This document shows positions 23,910 through 34,674 of a stretch of DNA of 64,000 nt, one piece after another. This DNA comes from Cacajao melanocephalus. Lineage: Eukaryota; Chordata; Mammalia; Primates; Pitheciidae. The stretch spans positions 62,001 to 126,000 of the forward strand of contig CAUYLG010051168.1 in assembly GCA_963573385.1 (NCBI GenBank). The letters run 5' to 3'. The position numbers and the translations under genes were made by a program. Within the stretch, counting starts at the first letter, position 1. Each line of letters starts with the position of its first letter. The notes beneath the pieces were generated by a model, which did not search any database, was not told where the DNA came from, and saw nothing but the letters and a program-made list of their open reading frames with translations.

Positions 23910-25890
23910 AGGTGGTTAGATTTAATTTCTGCACAATTTATGTTTAATTTTTAAAGAGGTATACATATAATCTAAACCAAACCCCAGAACTAAAACCAAA
24001 AGTAATAGAAGACACAGTTACACAAGTAAATAACAGGATTTGGAATGCCAGTGATTCTATTTTTAGTAAAACAAGTAAATAAGTATATTAAAATCCATGC
24101 TCTTAAGTCTTTATTAGACTGTAGGGAGAGAGGATTTGGCAGTGTGTTAAGAAGCAGGAATCAATCATCAAAAAGGATCAACAGAAATAAATGCCTACAT
24201 AAGAGCTTTGAGTAAAAGAGACAAGCCGAGGAAGAAGGCAGCATCCTCTCTCTTCATAGCCCAGGTTATGGTAAAGCAAACATTACTAACATCTCATTAA
24301 GAGTTAGCTCGTGGCATCAAATGTTTTCGCAAAAAAGTTTAAATTTTAGGTGTTGTTTAAATCCAGAAACCTCTTAGCCTCTTAAGAATTTTTATAATAA
24401 ACTTTCCAACATCTAGGAAATAATTTTCATAGCCTCTATGAACACATGATGTGTGGGGTTAATTGGAGAACATTCATAAAAAATTCAGAGATTCTCAGTG
24501 TCCATTTTATGAAATATAGTGGAAAAATATTAATGCCAATGTTGTATTTATGTCTTCTTCTAGGTCTTTTCCTTTTCAGTCCCAAGAGGTTTCTCTGAAG
24601 CATCAGACCTGGAAAAAAATTGACATGCCTTCGCAGGACAAAAGAACAAACCTGTCGTGCTCTTAAGGTAGACCAGCCCTAAAATATCCCCAAGCCTGCA
24701 AGCCAGCAAGCCACCTGCAAGTCTGACTGCCAAAAGAATTGCCCCATTGGCATTCATATCCAGTGACCTACCAGTGAGAACACAGTGACAGAAGCTCGCT
24801 GGCCTGCCTATAGCTAAAGAGGTGGTTTCCATCCATGGCATCTGCTGCATTGTTAAGCAAAAGCATATGGAGAGGCATGTTTAGAGGGACTGGGGTTATT
24901 TATATTCACAATGGAATGTCCCTATATTGGGGTCTTAACATAGCATAGGAAATCCTCTTGTGATGCTATGCCTGAAGTCCCATTTGTTCACATAGATGAG
25001 TGAAGAGTCATTTTTACTGAAAAAGTTATGCTAAAATTCAGAACACCATGACAAATTGGATTCATAGAAAAAAGTCTAAGCTATTTTGTGACAGCAGCAC
25101 TTTCCACGTGTTTTATGTTAATATCCCATGCTGGCAAAGTACTTTGTCCTATTTTTAATATGATTTTAAAAAAGAAAAGTGCCCACTTTCTCTATAAGCT
25201 TTATAAAAAAAAAAGTCCTCTTTAGACCCTTCTCTCTAAGAAATTGGGTCAATGCAGGAGAATGAAATATCATAAGCACTTTAAGAGAAAAGGGAGTGTA
25301 GCTATACAAATTAATGTCATAATCATTTTATTACATCCACAATTTGTTACAGTGACTGCACAGACTTGCAATAAACATATTTGAAAGAAAGATACCTAAA
25401 CTTTATCTGAAACATTATAGGTTGTTTATAATGCATTTTTCCAATTATTGAAAAAGATATTGATATTTGCTGTGATTGACTCATTTTCTTTTCATGAATG
25501 GTAATGAGCATATGATATTGATAATAAACACATATTATTGCCCTTTCTCTATTTTTACTATCCATGTTTTCCATCATCATAACTACTTTATACAGCAGAA
25601 TTTAGAGAACAGGATTGGAGGATGCTGCTACACTTGGTTCTTTTATTACAGAAGTTTAATTCTGACTATATGTAGAGTTCCTTTGAGTGGCTGGATAGCT
25701 TACGCCTTCATTTTTTCTACCTTAGAAGTTTTAAGTTTATCTGAGAGGTAAGTAGAAGAGGGATCAAGTATTCAAACAATAATCTCCAAAGACAGGATGT
25801 ACTTTTCTACCACTCTGCCTTTGCTGTGTTCTTGAGTTTTTATTACAGATGACCCTCTCCAATGTTTTCTGCTCACTGAAATCATCCTCA
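23910..25890. other. Unassigned stretch, no gene seen
   Basis: About 2 kb with no recognised interspersed repeat. A somewhat GC-richer, low-repeat segment lies at about 24560-24850 (minus-strand frame of 96 codons, no domain). The remainder is AT-rich. Confidence 0.45.
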
Positions 25891-26030
25891 TCCTTTAAGG
25901 CCATTTCTCTTTGACATTACAGTCTACTTTGTATGACAGTTATATGTGAATAGAACTATCTCTTCCAACTAGATTATAAACCTTCAAAGGACAGAATCAA
26001 TCATATCTGAGTCATCTTTGGGAGGTGAAT
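25890..26030 (+). mobile_element. L2 3' fragment
   Basis: 'ctttaaggccatttctctttgacattacagtctactttg' then 'aactagattataaaccttcaaaggacagaatcaatcatatctgag' follows the L2 3' order '...agactgtaagctccttgagggcaggga...'. Confidence 0.55.
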
Positions 26031-26274
26031 GATCTTGAATTCACAGAAAGGGATGGAGGAGGGGAAACACTTTGTGTACAAGGAGGAGTTATATTTGTGT
26101 CTGCTTGGCCTTTTCTGGATTATATCCTGATGTGGTAGTTGCTGCCTATGAGCAAGTATCTCATCAGGATTATTTAGGAATCCCAGGTAATTAAGGCTGT
26201 AGACTAGGACATAAATGTATTTGGGGTATAAACTATTTAATTATTAACTTCCCTTTATCTCAGTCATTGTGTAA

Positions 26275-26470
26275 CAATAGCCAATATTTGTTGAGCTTTT
26301 GGTGGATGAGGCATTCTCTAAGAATTTGATTAAAGTCACATTTGAGTGTCACCAAAACATAACTATGGAATGTGCACTATTGCTACCTTCTTTCTACAGA
26401 TGAGGAAACTGAAGAAAAATAATACAAAGCAAAATGGTGGCAGAGGTAGGATTATACTCCAAAATCCTAT
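26275..26470 (-). mobile_element. MIR SINE (antisense)
   Basis: 'caatatttgttgagcttttggtgg', 'attctctaagaatttgattaaagtcacatttgag', 'ttctacagatgaggaaactgaag' and 'caaaatggtggcagaggtaggatt' follow antisense MIR. Confidence 0.75.
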
Positions 26471-26474
26471 ATAT

Positions 26475-27425
26475 CAAAATAAAATTAAAAACACAGTATC
26501 AAGATGATTTCTAAAAATATGCTCTAATAACAAAATGTAATTTAAATATTTAACTGAACTACTTATAATCTACCAGATGATACAATAAGTGCATATTTAT
26601 CTAAGCTAAAAGAAAGGAAATAAAAGGTATTATGAGAGGCAGAGGGATTAGTTCTAAAGAGGTATATCAAAGGAGATGTCATCAAAGAGGTGGCAATTAT
26701 AAAGTGCAAACAATAGATAAAAAACTACAACATTTTTAAATTGGGAAATGGGGTATTCTAGGGAAATGGAACATGAGACACACAGATAAGAATACTATAA
26801 AATATGTACTTTTGAAAGCAGTTGGTTCTGCTTGCAGAAGCACAGGGACTTAGAAGGATAGGTTGGTCTTGAATACCATGCTAAGAATTGTGAACTATAT
26901 TCCATAGGTAATAAGAAGTCGCCAAGGTCAAGCTGTACTTTAAAATAAACTGAAGTGCTTTAAAATAAAATAAATTGGTCTGACTGTTGTGTTAAATTGG
27001 GTTAACACAAAAAGTGGCTGAAGGTGAGTAAATCATTTAATCCAACTCTCTAGGTAAAAATAATAAGAGGCTGAGCTGTAGTAAGGGGCTATACCTTACA
27101 GAAATAAATTCCATTGGTCAAGGTATCTAGGAAGAAAGTCCATTCAAAGATAATAACAAGGTTTTAACCTGAGTAACTGATGAATAACATATTTAATTTG
27201 AGGAGAAAATTTCATACTTATGTAGTATTTGTTCAATTTAAGGTGCCAACTAGACACTCAGGATTCTCTGGCTATTTGTTGAGACTGAATCATTCCTTAG
27301 TAAGCAGTCATCAGGTGATTGGAAAAATGGGTACATGAAAGTGATCTGGGCAGAGATGATCATTGAAACCCAGGGAATGAGTACATGATGATGATTTATA
27401 CCATCATCATGCTAAGAACATCTTA
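26475..27425. other. Unassigned stretch, no gene seen
   Basis: No recognised repeat. A 10-bp-arm hairpin CATGATGATG...CATCATCATG with an 8-nt loop lies at 27384-27411. Confidence 0.5.
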
Positions 27426-27429
27426 GCTG

Positions 27430-27860
27430 TCATGGGCTCTCCTGAAGTGGTAGTCAAGATGGCAGCTGGGGCTGCAGTCATCTGAGGATGTGCCTGGGGT
27501 TAAGGGCTTTATTTCATTTCCAAGAAGCCTCAATGGCAAAACTCTTGGATGGAGCCTCAGTTTATTGCAGGTTGACAAGAGGTCTTAGTACCTCCCTCCA
27601 TGAATCATTCATAAGCCTGCTAAAATGTCCTCACCACATGGTAACCAACTTCCCTCAGAGCAGAAGATCCAAGAAAAAAAAAAGTAATGAGGAAGTTGTA
27701 GTGCTTTTTGTGCCCTAGTCAGAAGTTGTACACCATCACTTTTACTTTATTTATTAGATGTGAGGCATGAAATCCATTCACACCCATGAGGAGGGAGATT
27801 AGGTTCTGCTGCTTAAATTTCCTGTTAGACACTTAGTGGCCATCTTGGTTATCAAAGAGA
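27430..27860 (-). mobile_element. MLT1-like LTR, antisense, degraded
   Basis: 'caagatggcagctggggctgcagtcatctgagg', 'gttgcaggttgacaagaggtct'-like order, 'cctcaccacatggtaac', 'gtgctttttgtgccctagtcagaagttgtacaccatcac' and 'gtggccatcttggtta' resemble the reverse complement of MLT1-group LTRs, which share the 'aagtgatg.tgtgtgacttc...aggctaggtcataa' block. Family-level call only. The open frame at 27488-27718 is a shadow of it. Confidence 0.5.
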
Positions 27861-27864
27861 AAAA

Positions 27865-28305
27865 CACATCGCATATAGTGGGGTCAGTGCTATCTGTAGT
27901 TTTAGACACCCACTGGGGGTATTGGGATGTATATACCACAGATAAGGAAGGGGGAATTACTGTGATTTCTTTTCAATAATTTTATATCAGGGTCACCAAA
28001 AAAATCCCAGTGCTTTCATTTACCAAGAAACAATGACGCTCTGCCCATCAGGAAGCCAAAAGCATCTTAGCTGACTCAAGGGCTCAGTTTTTTCCTTAGT
28101 TCACCATTGCTTTTCAAATCAATTGCATAGAATTGCTTTTTAGAATCCAGCTCCTCCCCTAAAACTTCTATTTTCCTTTTCTCTCTCATACCAACAAAAG
28201 AACTGCTAGCCCCTGCTTCTATAAGTCCTAGCAGAAGCCATTATCAATCAATCTGAAATTCAGACAAAAGGGGTAGCATAGGAAGTACTGTTTTAAGTCT
28301 AAAGA
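27865..28305. other. Unassigned stretch, no gene seen
   Basis: No recognised repeat or exon. Confidence 0.5.
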
Positions 28306-28309
28306 ATAT

Positions 28310-28450
28310 CTTCTGACTGGACACTAAAAGAAAGGAGGGCCACGTCTGTTCCATTGTCTGATATGCCCCCAGTACCTAAAAAATGTCTGGCACATAGGAC
28401 CTCATATATAATATTTACTAATAATAGCAACAAATAAAAGTGAATAGGTA
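28310..28450 (+). mobile_element. L2 3' end fragment
   Basis: 'ggagggccacgtctgttccattg', 'gcccccagtacctaaaaaatgtctggcacatagg' and 'atatttactaataatag' match the L2 3' terminal order (ends in '...gtgcctggcacatagtaggtgctcaataa'). Confidence 0.7.
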
Positions 28451-29435
28451 AGCGAAATGAATGAAACATCCTCTGCATGCTTTACCTTAAAAGATTGTGG
28501 CTGATGAGTTTGATGCCTTCATTCCCCCACACTTCCCAGGCCACAAAACTGTTGCAACTTGCTTCTCTTATATGTTTACATCTTGGGGTTGATATCTGTT
28601 TATTCATTTTCATATGCTCTTTTATTCATTGTTCATTCACTTTCAAGCAGGTCCATGCAAATGACTGATTTAGGAGCCATTTTACTCCCAATTAAAAAAT
28701 AAGTTTTCATAATTTCAATTTTGACACCAAGAGAAAAGCATACATTATATTATTGAAAATGTTGATTTTGTGGTAAAATTAACATAGGTTGTCTGAAAAA
28801 CAACCACATCATGGATACAGACCCTCTTAGTAATATAAACCAAATTAGAGCCTCTATACCTTTTTTTCTATCCAAAAATGTGTTTGATTTGTTTGCTAAA
28901 CAAAGATTTTGTGTCTTCTATGTGGATATTTTAAAATAAGCAAAATAGATACAGTTTCTATCCTCTCAGGAATCTCAGTATAGTTTTGTAGCAAGTCACA
29001 CAAACAAATATACATATTATTACAACTTAATTTCCAACCAAATTAAACGTTTGCAATTAAGAACATAAAAGAAAGAAAATATGATTCAATCAGAAAATAT
29101 ATAGAAAACATGTTCTCTCCCCTTACAATTGAAATCTGAAGATGAAATATGTTGACATAAAGTTAGAAACCACTGGTTAGCAAGCATGTAAAATCACTCT
29201 GGATGGTGATAGCATATGTTGATGGTACTCTTTGTGTTAGAGATTGTAACTTGTTTTAGTCTACTGAAAACTAGCTCCATACAACTCATATCCATGCCAA
29301 AATGGTAGAATATTTGAAGCAATATATTCTACGTGACTAAATATTATCTGGAATAATTTGAAAGTAAAATTTAATTATCCCACAGTCACAAAAGGAGATA
29401 GAATTGAAGTCTTGGTCATTTTAGAAGGGAGCTGT
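28451..29435. other. Unassigned AT-rich stretch, no gene seen
   Basis: No recognised repeat or exon. Confidence 0.5.
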
Positions 29436-29439
29436 CAAA

Positions 29440-29825
29440 CCTCACCCCAGAATTAGAAAGGGTCCTGGCAGTATGCAGATGTCACTCTAGAAAAGGGTGA
29501 TTTAAGGAGAGTTTAATAAAGGAGTTAGTTACAACTGGAGTAGGAAAGCCACAAAAAAACATAAAGGAGCATGCAGTATTACAGAGCTAGGGGCAGTGGG
29601 TGTTGTTACCTATCAGGCCTGTTGGGGACAGGAGAGTGGTGTGGGGTGGGCCATCTGACAAGCTTATGGAAGTAGCTTATGAAAGTATGCTTATGGCTTA
29701 TGATAATAGCTACTACCCAGAAAACCCATGGGGAATCAGGAAAATAAGTCTCCAACTTTACTTTTCTTCAGAACTCACACTAGTGCTCCCCATCGTATGA
29801 ACAGAGTGAGAAACCAGAAGAGGAG
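29440..29825. repeat. Probable ancient interspersed repeat, family not assigned
   Basis: 'aggagagtttaataaaggag', 'gcagtattacagagctaggggcagtgg', 'gttgttacctatcaggcctg' and 'ccatggggaatcagg' are phrases I recognise from a common degraded human repeat, probably LTR-derived. I cannot name the family. The open frame 29600-29800 lies inside it and is not a gene. Confidence 0.4.
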
Positions 29826-30126
29826 GGAGATGACATAATTCTTTCTGGCAAATCTTCTTAGGTATAGAGGAGAAAGGAAAAGTGAGGAAAGTTCATCTGG
29901 AGAAGCAATGAAAAGATACTCAGCAAAGGCAATAGTTCACTTCTACATCCACTTTGATCCTTTATTCAGACAACAACTTGGTCTCCCCAACAAAGTCCCA
30001 TGAGCTACTTATCATGACCACGTCACTACCTGAAACCTAAATTATAAGCTATTATCAGTTCTTTTTTTTTTTTCCACAGAAGTTGGGGAGGTAGTAAAGG
30101 AAGGGAGAAAGAGGCAATTAACTAAC

Positions 30127-30533
30127 TGTATTAGCTAATTAGTCTGTTCTCACACAGCTATGAAGAACTACCTGAGACTGGGTAATTTATGGAAAAAAGA
30201 GGTTTAATTGACTCACAGTTCCACAGGCTGTACATGAAGCATGGCTGGGAGGCCTCGGGAAACTTACAATCATGGCACAAGGCAAAGGGAAAGCAAGCGC
30301 ATCTTACTATGGCAGACCAGGAGAGAGAGTGAGAGCAAGGGCGAGAGCAAAGGGGAAATGCTACAACCTTTCAAACAACCACATCTCATGCCAACCCATC
30401 TTAAGAATGGCAAGGAGGAAGTCCACCCCCATTATTCAATCACCCCTCACTAGCCCCTCTCCTGACACATGGGGATTACAATTCAACATTAGATTTGGGT
30501 GGGGACATAGAGCCAAACGATATCACGATATCA
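30127..30533 (-). mobile_element. THE1/MST-type solo LTR, antisense, with perfect TSD
   Basis: The sequence opens 'tgtattagctaattagtctg' and contains 'gagactgggtaatttatgg', 'acaatcatggcacaaggc', 'ggggattacaattcaacatt' and 'gatttgggtggggacatag'. It closes with a doubled 'cgatatca'. The 5-bp duplication CTAAC (30122-30126 and 30534-30538) is perfect. Both termini carry small internal duplications not expected of the family. The plus-strand frames at 30241-30595 are inside the LTR and are not genes. Confidence 0.88.
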
Positions 30534-30539
30534 CTAACA

Positions 30540-31372
30540 TAAAACAGAATTGCTACAGTCGCTGCTTCTACAGTTGTTCACAAGGTCTGTGCTAATAATC
30601 ATAGTTGCCACTATCTATTCTCTATTCCCTCATCCTATGTAAGCACCTCAATTATATGCGGTTCTTTAGATAGTTAGGTGACCTAAATCATCATTACTGG
30701 TGAATATGAGTCCTTGGTGATCTTAATTCGGTTTCTATGGTTTTCCATTGACGAAGATGATTGAACAAGAAAATGCTAAGAGATACCCTAGTGAATCTTC
30801 TGGGCTCCAAATATAGTTCTCTTTGCCCTCATTGACATTCCTTTGCAGAGCACAGCCACGGTTTCAGATAATGGACATAAGACCAGTTACACTTCTTTTC
30901 CGTAAAATATTCTCTGGTTGGAGGCAATGCTGGTGGGATACCCTGATAAGGCAGAAATCTAAGTCAGTAAGTCAAGAAATGGTAATACTAACCAAAGTCC
31001 TCCAGGCAACAAAGAAAAACCTGTTCCTGAAATTTGAGAATGTTCCTAAGAAAACAAAGCATGTAGCAATGAAGTAAGAGATCAAATGTAATCAACTGGC
31101 TACCAGGTAGACAGATGAACTCTCCAGGAATTGTTCCCATATCATTCCTTGACTTTAGGCTCTCTTGGCAGGTGGGCACTCAACAGTGGCAGTCACAACA
31201 GGAGCCTGGACAAGACCATGTTGCTGAGTGCATAGGGCTTATTTTCTGATTGAGATGTAATCTTCTAAGACCGAAGAGATTCAGAGATAAAGGTAGAGAA
31301 CTATGCACCAAGTCTGGCTTTAAAAAAATCTAACCTCTCTTCTAAAATACAGATACCTCAAAGTTTTCCAAG
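30540..31372. other. Unassigned stretch, no gene seen
   Basis: No recognised repeat. The 84-codon plus-strand frame at 30823-31077 has no recognisable domain. Confidence 0.5.
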
Positions 31373-31389
31373 AAAGGAGATAATGGATT

Positions 31390-31723
31390 CTTTTATTATT
31401 ATTATTATACTTTGCATTCTGGGTTACATGTGCAGAATGTGCAGGTTTCTTACATAGGTATACACATGCCATGGTGGTTTGCTGCACACATCAACCTATC
31501 ATCTACATTAGGTATTTGTCCTAATGCTATCTCTCCCCTAGCCTTCTAACCCCCAATAGGCCCCAATGTGTGACGTTTCTTCCCTGTGTCCATGTGTTCT
31601 CATTCTTCAACTCCCACTTTTGAGTGAGAATATGTGGTGTTTGGTTTTCTGTTCTTGTGTTAGTTTGCTGGGAATGATGATTGCCAGCTTCATTCATATC
31701 CCTGAAAAGGACATGAACTCATA
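31390..31723 (-). mobile_element. 5'-truncated L1PA 3' end, antisense, perfect 17-bp TSD
   Basis: Antisense L1PA terminus: '(TTA)n' tail, 'gttacatgtgcagaatgtgcagg', 'catggtggtttgctgcac', then the last ORF2 codons up to 'gacatgaactcat'. The target-site duplication AAAGGAGATAATGGATT is perfect at 31373-31389 and 31724-31740. Its preservation and the 3' UTR type indicate a relatively young primate insertion. Confidence 0.95.
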
Positions 31724-31942
31724 AAAGGAGATAATGGATTTTTAATTCAAGTAAAGGCAGGGCAATATGTGATGATTCATCAGGCCCCTCCCCATGTGGA
31801 GGATCTCTTTCTCTTGCAAACTTTGGAGGTTATAGGTTTTTATTTAAAAACAGGTTGGGTAGACGATATTGCATATTGGATGAGTCACAATTCTCCTAAC
31901 CTCTCTTCCAGTATTGTTATATTGTACATGCTTTCTCTATAC

Positions 31943-32082
31943 AAATTGTGGTCCAGATATCAAGAGTGTTGGCATCACCTGCGATCTTGTTGGCACTGTT
32001 TCTCGGATCTAATAATCAGAATCTGCATTATAACAAGATACCCAAGTGATTTAGATACACATTAAATTTTGAGAGGTACTAA
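31943..32082 (-). mobile_element. MER5-like hAT MITE
   Basis: Antisense MER5A order with an internal deletion: 'ttgtggtccagatatc', 'tgttggcatcacctg', 'atcagaatctgcattataacaagatacccaagtgattt', 'ttttgagaggtacta'. It faces the MER5A copy at 32204. Confidence 0.65.
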
Positions 32083-32203
32083 TACAGATTTCTTTTTTCC
32101 ATATCCTCTGTCATAGAGTTCCTTGCATGACCTATGTTCTGCCAAGCACATACACCTGCATGTGTGCAAGACTTGGAGAAATAAACTGAACAATCTCACA
32201 CAG

Positions 32204-32371
32204 CAGTAGTTTTCAAACTTTAGCCTGTATCAGAAACACACATCATTAGGCCTCATGCCCAGAGTGTCTGATTACATAGGTCTGGAGCAGGGTAAGAGAA
32301 TTTGCATTTCTAACAAGTTACCAGGTAATCCTGATGCTGCTAGTTCAGGGACCACACTTTGAAAACTGCTC
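32204..32371 (+). mobile_element. MER5A hAT-Charlie MITE with 8-bp TSD
   Basis: 'cagtagttttcaaacttt' to 'actttgaaaactgctc' with interior 'gagaatttgcatttctaacaagttaccaggtaatcctgatgctgctag'. The hAT-type 8-bp duplication TCACACAG (32196-32203) / TCAAACAG (32372-32379) has one mismatch. It is non-autonomous and needed a Charlie transposase in trans. Confidence 0.93.
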
Positions 32372-32384
32372 TCAAACAGCATAG

Positions 32385-32680
32385 TGGCAGGGGTGTTTGG
32401 TTCCTCTGAGGCCAACAGCAGTGACAACACTTGCCCAATGCAACATCCTTCTGATTGTGGCAGAAGCACTGGGGTTCTGAGGCCAATGGCAGCAGCAACT
32501 TCCTTAGCAAGCCAGTTTTTCAGTGTGGTTCTGGGCACTGTTCCCAGAAGCTCAGCCTAAAGTCTGTACTTTTAACTTTCCCAATAATTTTGTGAACTAT
32601 CATAAATCCCTTTCCAACTAAACTTGTTAGGTCAGATTCTGTTGCCTACAACTAAGAACCCTGGCCAATGTTGCTCTTAC
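32385..32680 (+). repeat. Possible ancient LTR-like repeat
   Basis: The end 'ttgttaggtcagattctgttgcctacaactaagaaccctggccaatg' resembles the terminal block of old ERVL/MaLR LTRs ('...gttgcctgcaactaagaaccctgactgat'). The upstream GC-richer part (32390-32540) is not recognised. Confidence 0.35.
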
Positions 32681-32994
32681 ATATACTTAGCAAAGTGGTT
32701 TTGGAGACCATTTTTATTGTTGAGCCCACTTCACCTGGAAAGGCCAGCAGACAGAAGGGACAAGACTTAGGTAAAGGCTTAGTCACAAATAAAGAGGATA
32801 TTTAAATAGTGTCTCCTGTGTCATATATTTTAGAAACCCAATCACAGTAGCAGGTGACTGGAGCCCGACTGCAGGACAAGTGAAGAATGCTCAGCACCTA
32901 GCATTGTCAGGAGGACCTAACCTCAATATCTGAGGCATGACTAATATCTGCATTATGTAAAGCTTAATATGGTGATTAAAAAGATTACATTTTA

Positions 32995-33310
32995 GGCCTG
33001 GCATGGTGTCTAATGACTGTAATCCCAGCTCTTTGGAAGGCCGAGGTGGGCAGATCCCTTGAGCCTAGGAGTTTGAGACCAGTCTGGCCAACATGACAAA
33101 ACCCTGTCTCTACTAAAAAATTAAAAAAAAAAAATAGATGGGCATGATGGTGCTCACTTGTAATTCCAGCTACTGGGGAGGCTGAGGGACAAGAAGAATC
33201 ACTTGAACCAAGGAGGTGGAGGTTGCAGTGAGCCAAGACCATGCCACTGCACTCTAGTCTGGGCAACAGAGTGAGACCCTATCTCATAAGAAAAAGAAAA
33301 AAGAAAAAAA
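32995..33310 (+). mobile_element. Full-length old Alu (AluJ/early AluS)
   Basis: A dimeric Alu from 'ggcctggcatggtg' to an A-rich tail with interspersed G. Both monomers are present ('ggccgaggtgggcagatcccttgagcc' is the AluJ-like left arm), but with many substitutions. The flanks ATTACATTTTA (32984-32994) and ATCACACTTTA (33311-33321) match at 9 of 11 positions, an aged duplication. Confidence 0.92.
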
Positions 33311-33324
33311 ATCACACTTTAAAT

Positions 33325-33925
33325 ATCCATTGAGAAGAAATCTCTGTTGGGTATCCAAACCATATCATGAATTAGCAATGAAAGGCCTGACTTTTAATCA
33401 TGCATAAACATATATTTAAAATAATCTTTCACAGCTAATGAGGCAATTATATGTACTATCTAATCTTGCTCTGCAAAGCAGGGCTTGCAACTGAGTTATG
33501 ATGATACCGCTGTTGAGTGCTGGCTCCCCAAATACTACCATACAACTGTTGATTAGGCAAAGCTGAGTTCCTCACTTACAATGTTAAGTCAGGATGTCCC
33601 TTCCCTACTACAGTGCTTTGGCAGTGTCTTGGAGAAGAAAGATTGAAATTTATTGGGAATTGGAAGTTTGTGGTAAGGTAGGTCTTTCAATTTGGAGTTT
33701 GGAGATGGTAGTACAAGAAAGGTGCGGTTGCTTAGGATTTGGTGAAGATCATGAAATAGCAAGGCAAAGATTTTTGAGATAAAAGATTCAATGAATTTGA
33801 GAATACAAACTGTATGTTGATGCTTTCCATGAGGAGTTAAACCCATTAGCCTGAGCAAGAGTTTCATAGAAAAAGTAACTTATGGTAATGTAGATAGTAA
33901 GATGTAAGGAATAAATGGTCTTAGT
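33325..33925. other. Unassigned stretch, no gene seen
   Basis: No recognised repeat family. Overlapping opposite-strand frames at 33589-33867 have no domains. Confidence 0.5.
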
Positions 33926-33929
33926 TTTA

Positions 33930-34068
33930 GGTGTCTTAGCTTTGTGGACAATCAGGGCAATGATTTTGGTTCTTATATACTACCAGACAGTAAAATCCTT
34001 CAGGAAGAAACCTTCTACTACCAGTGCCTACTAAGCCCCTGACACTCAATAAATGTTTGTTAGCTGGC
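33930..34068 (+). mobile_element. L2 3' end
   Basis: 'actaccagacagtaaaatccttcaggaagaaaccttc', 'gtgcctactaagcccctgacactcaataaatgtttgttagctgg'. Typical L2 terminus, with its (TGAA)n-type tail replaced by the tetranucleotide tract that follows. Confidence 0.75.
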
Positions 34069-34069
34069 C

Positions 34070-34152
34070 CACTGGATAGATTGATGGATGGATAGGTGGG
34101 TGGACTGATGGATGGGTAGATGGATGGATGAGTGGATGGATCAATGGATGAA
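34070..34152. repeat. (TGGA)n microsatellite, imperfect
   Basis: About 80 bp of TGGA/TGGG/TAGA/TGAG units starting at the very end of the L2 fragment and probably seeded by the L2 tail. The minus-strand frame 33936-34157 is a translation of this repeat. Confidence 0.93.
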
Positions 34153-34154
34153 TT

Positions 34155-34655
34155 CATAATAGTTTTATCTGCAGAATCATAGAAGGATCCAGTCAGAATC
34201 AGGGGCTATCCAATGTTTTCTCTCGTGGTAAAGAATTTCCTAGATATAATACAAAGCCAACAGAAAGGGAGGTTTCTGTTGGGTCACAGGGAGAGTAAGT
34301 TGCTACAGTATAAATTATAAAATTTTAGTCTGAAAAGGGGATGGGGCTCCTTCTGTAAAAAACAGTTTAGAGTGTCCCTAAATGCCAGATAGGCAGACAA
34401 CAAAAGCCTTTTACAGGATTATGATCTGTCTCAGTTAAAGTCAGCACAAAGTAGATCAATATGGGGGAGTAAATGCCATCTCCAAAAATGCTACATCTTG
34501 GCATATGTTTATGATTTACATTAGCCCCAAGAGAAATCAGAAGGGGAAGAATTCTTCAATTTGAATGGTTTTAAATTCAAAATCACTGAGAAACCACTAA
34601 AACTGGAAGTAGCTAAATGAAGTTTCCTACTTAGGATTGAAAAGGGGTCTCAAAA
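34155..34655. other. Unassigned stretch, no gene seen
   Basis: No recognised repeat or exon. Confidence 0.5.
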
Positions 34656-34674
34656 TGAAAATTGCCTCATTAGA

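Noticed and set aside
27384..27411. CATGATGATG/CATCATCATG hairpin
   Set aside because: Low-complexity trinucleotide content makes a 10-bp match easy by chance.
30241..30595. Two plus-strand frames of 70 and 107 codons
   Set aside because: Inside or overlapping a MaLR solo LTR; read against LTR orientation.
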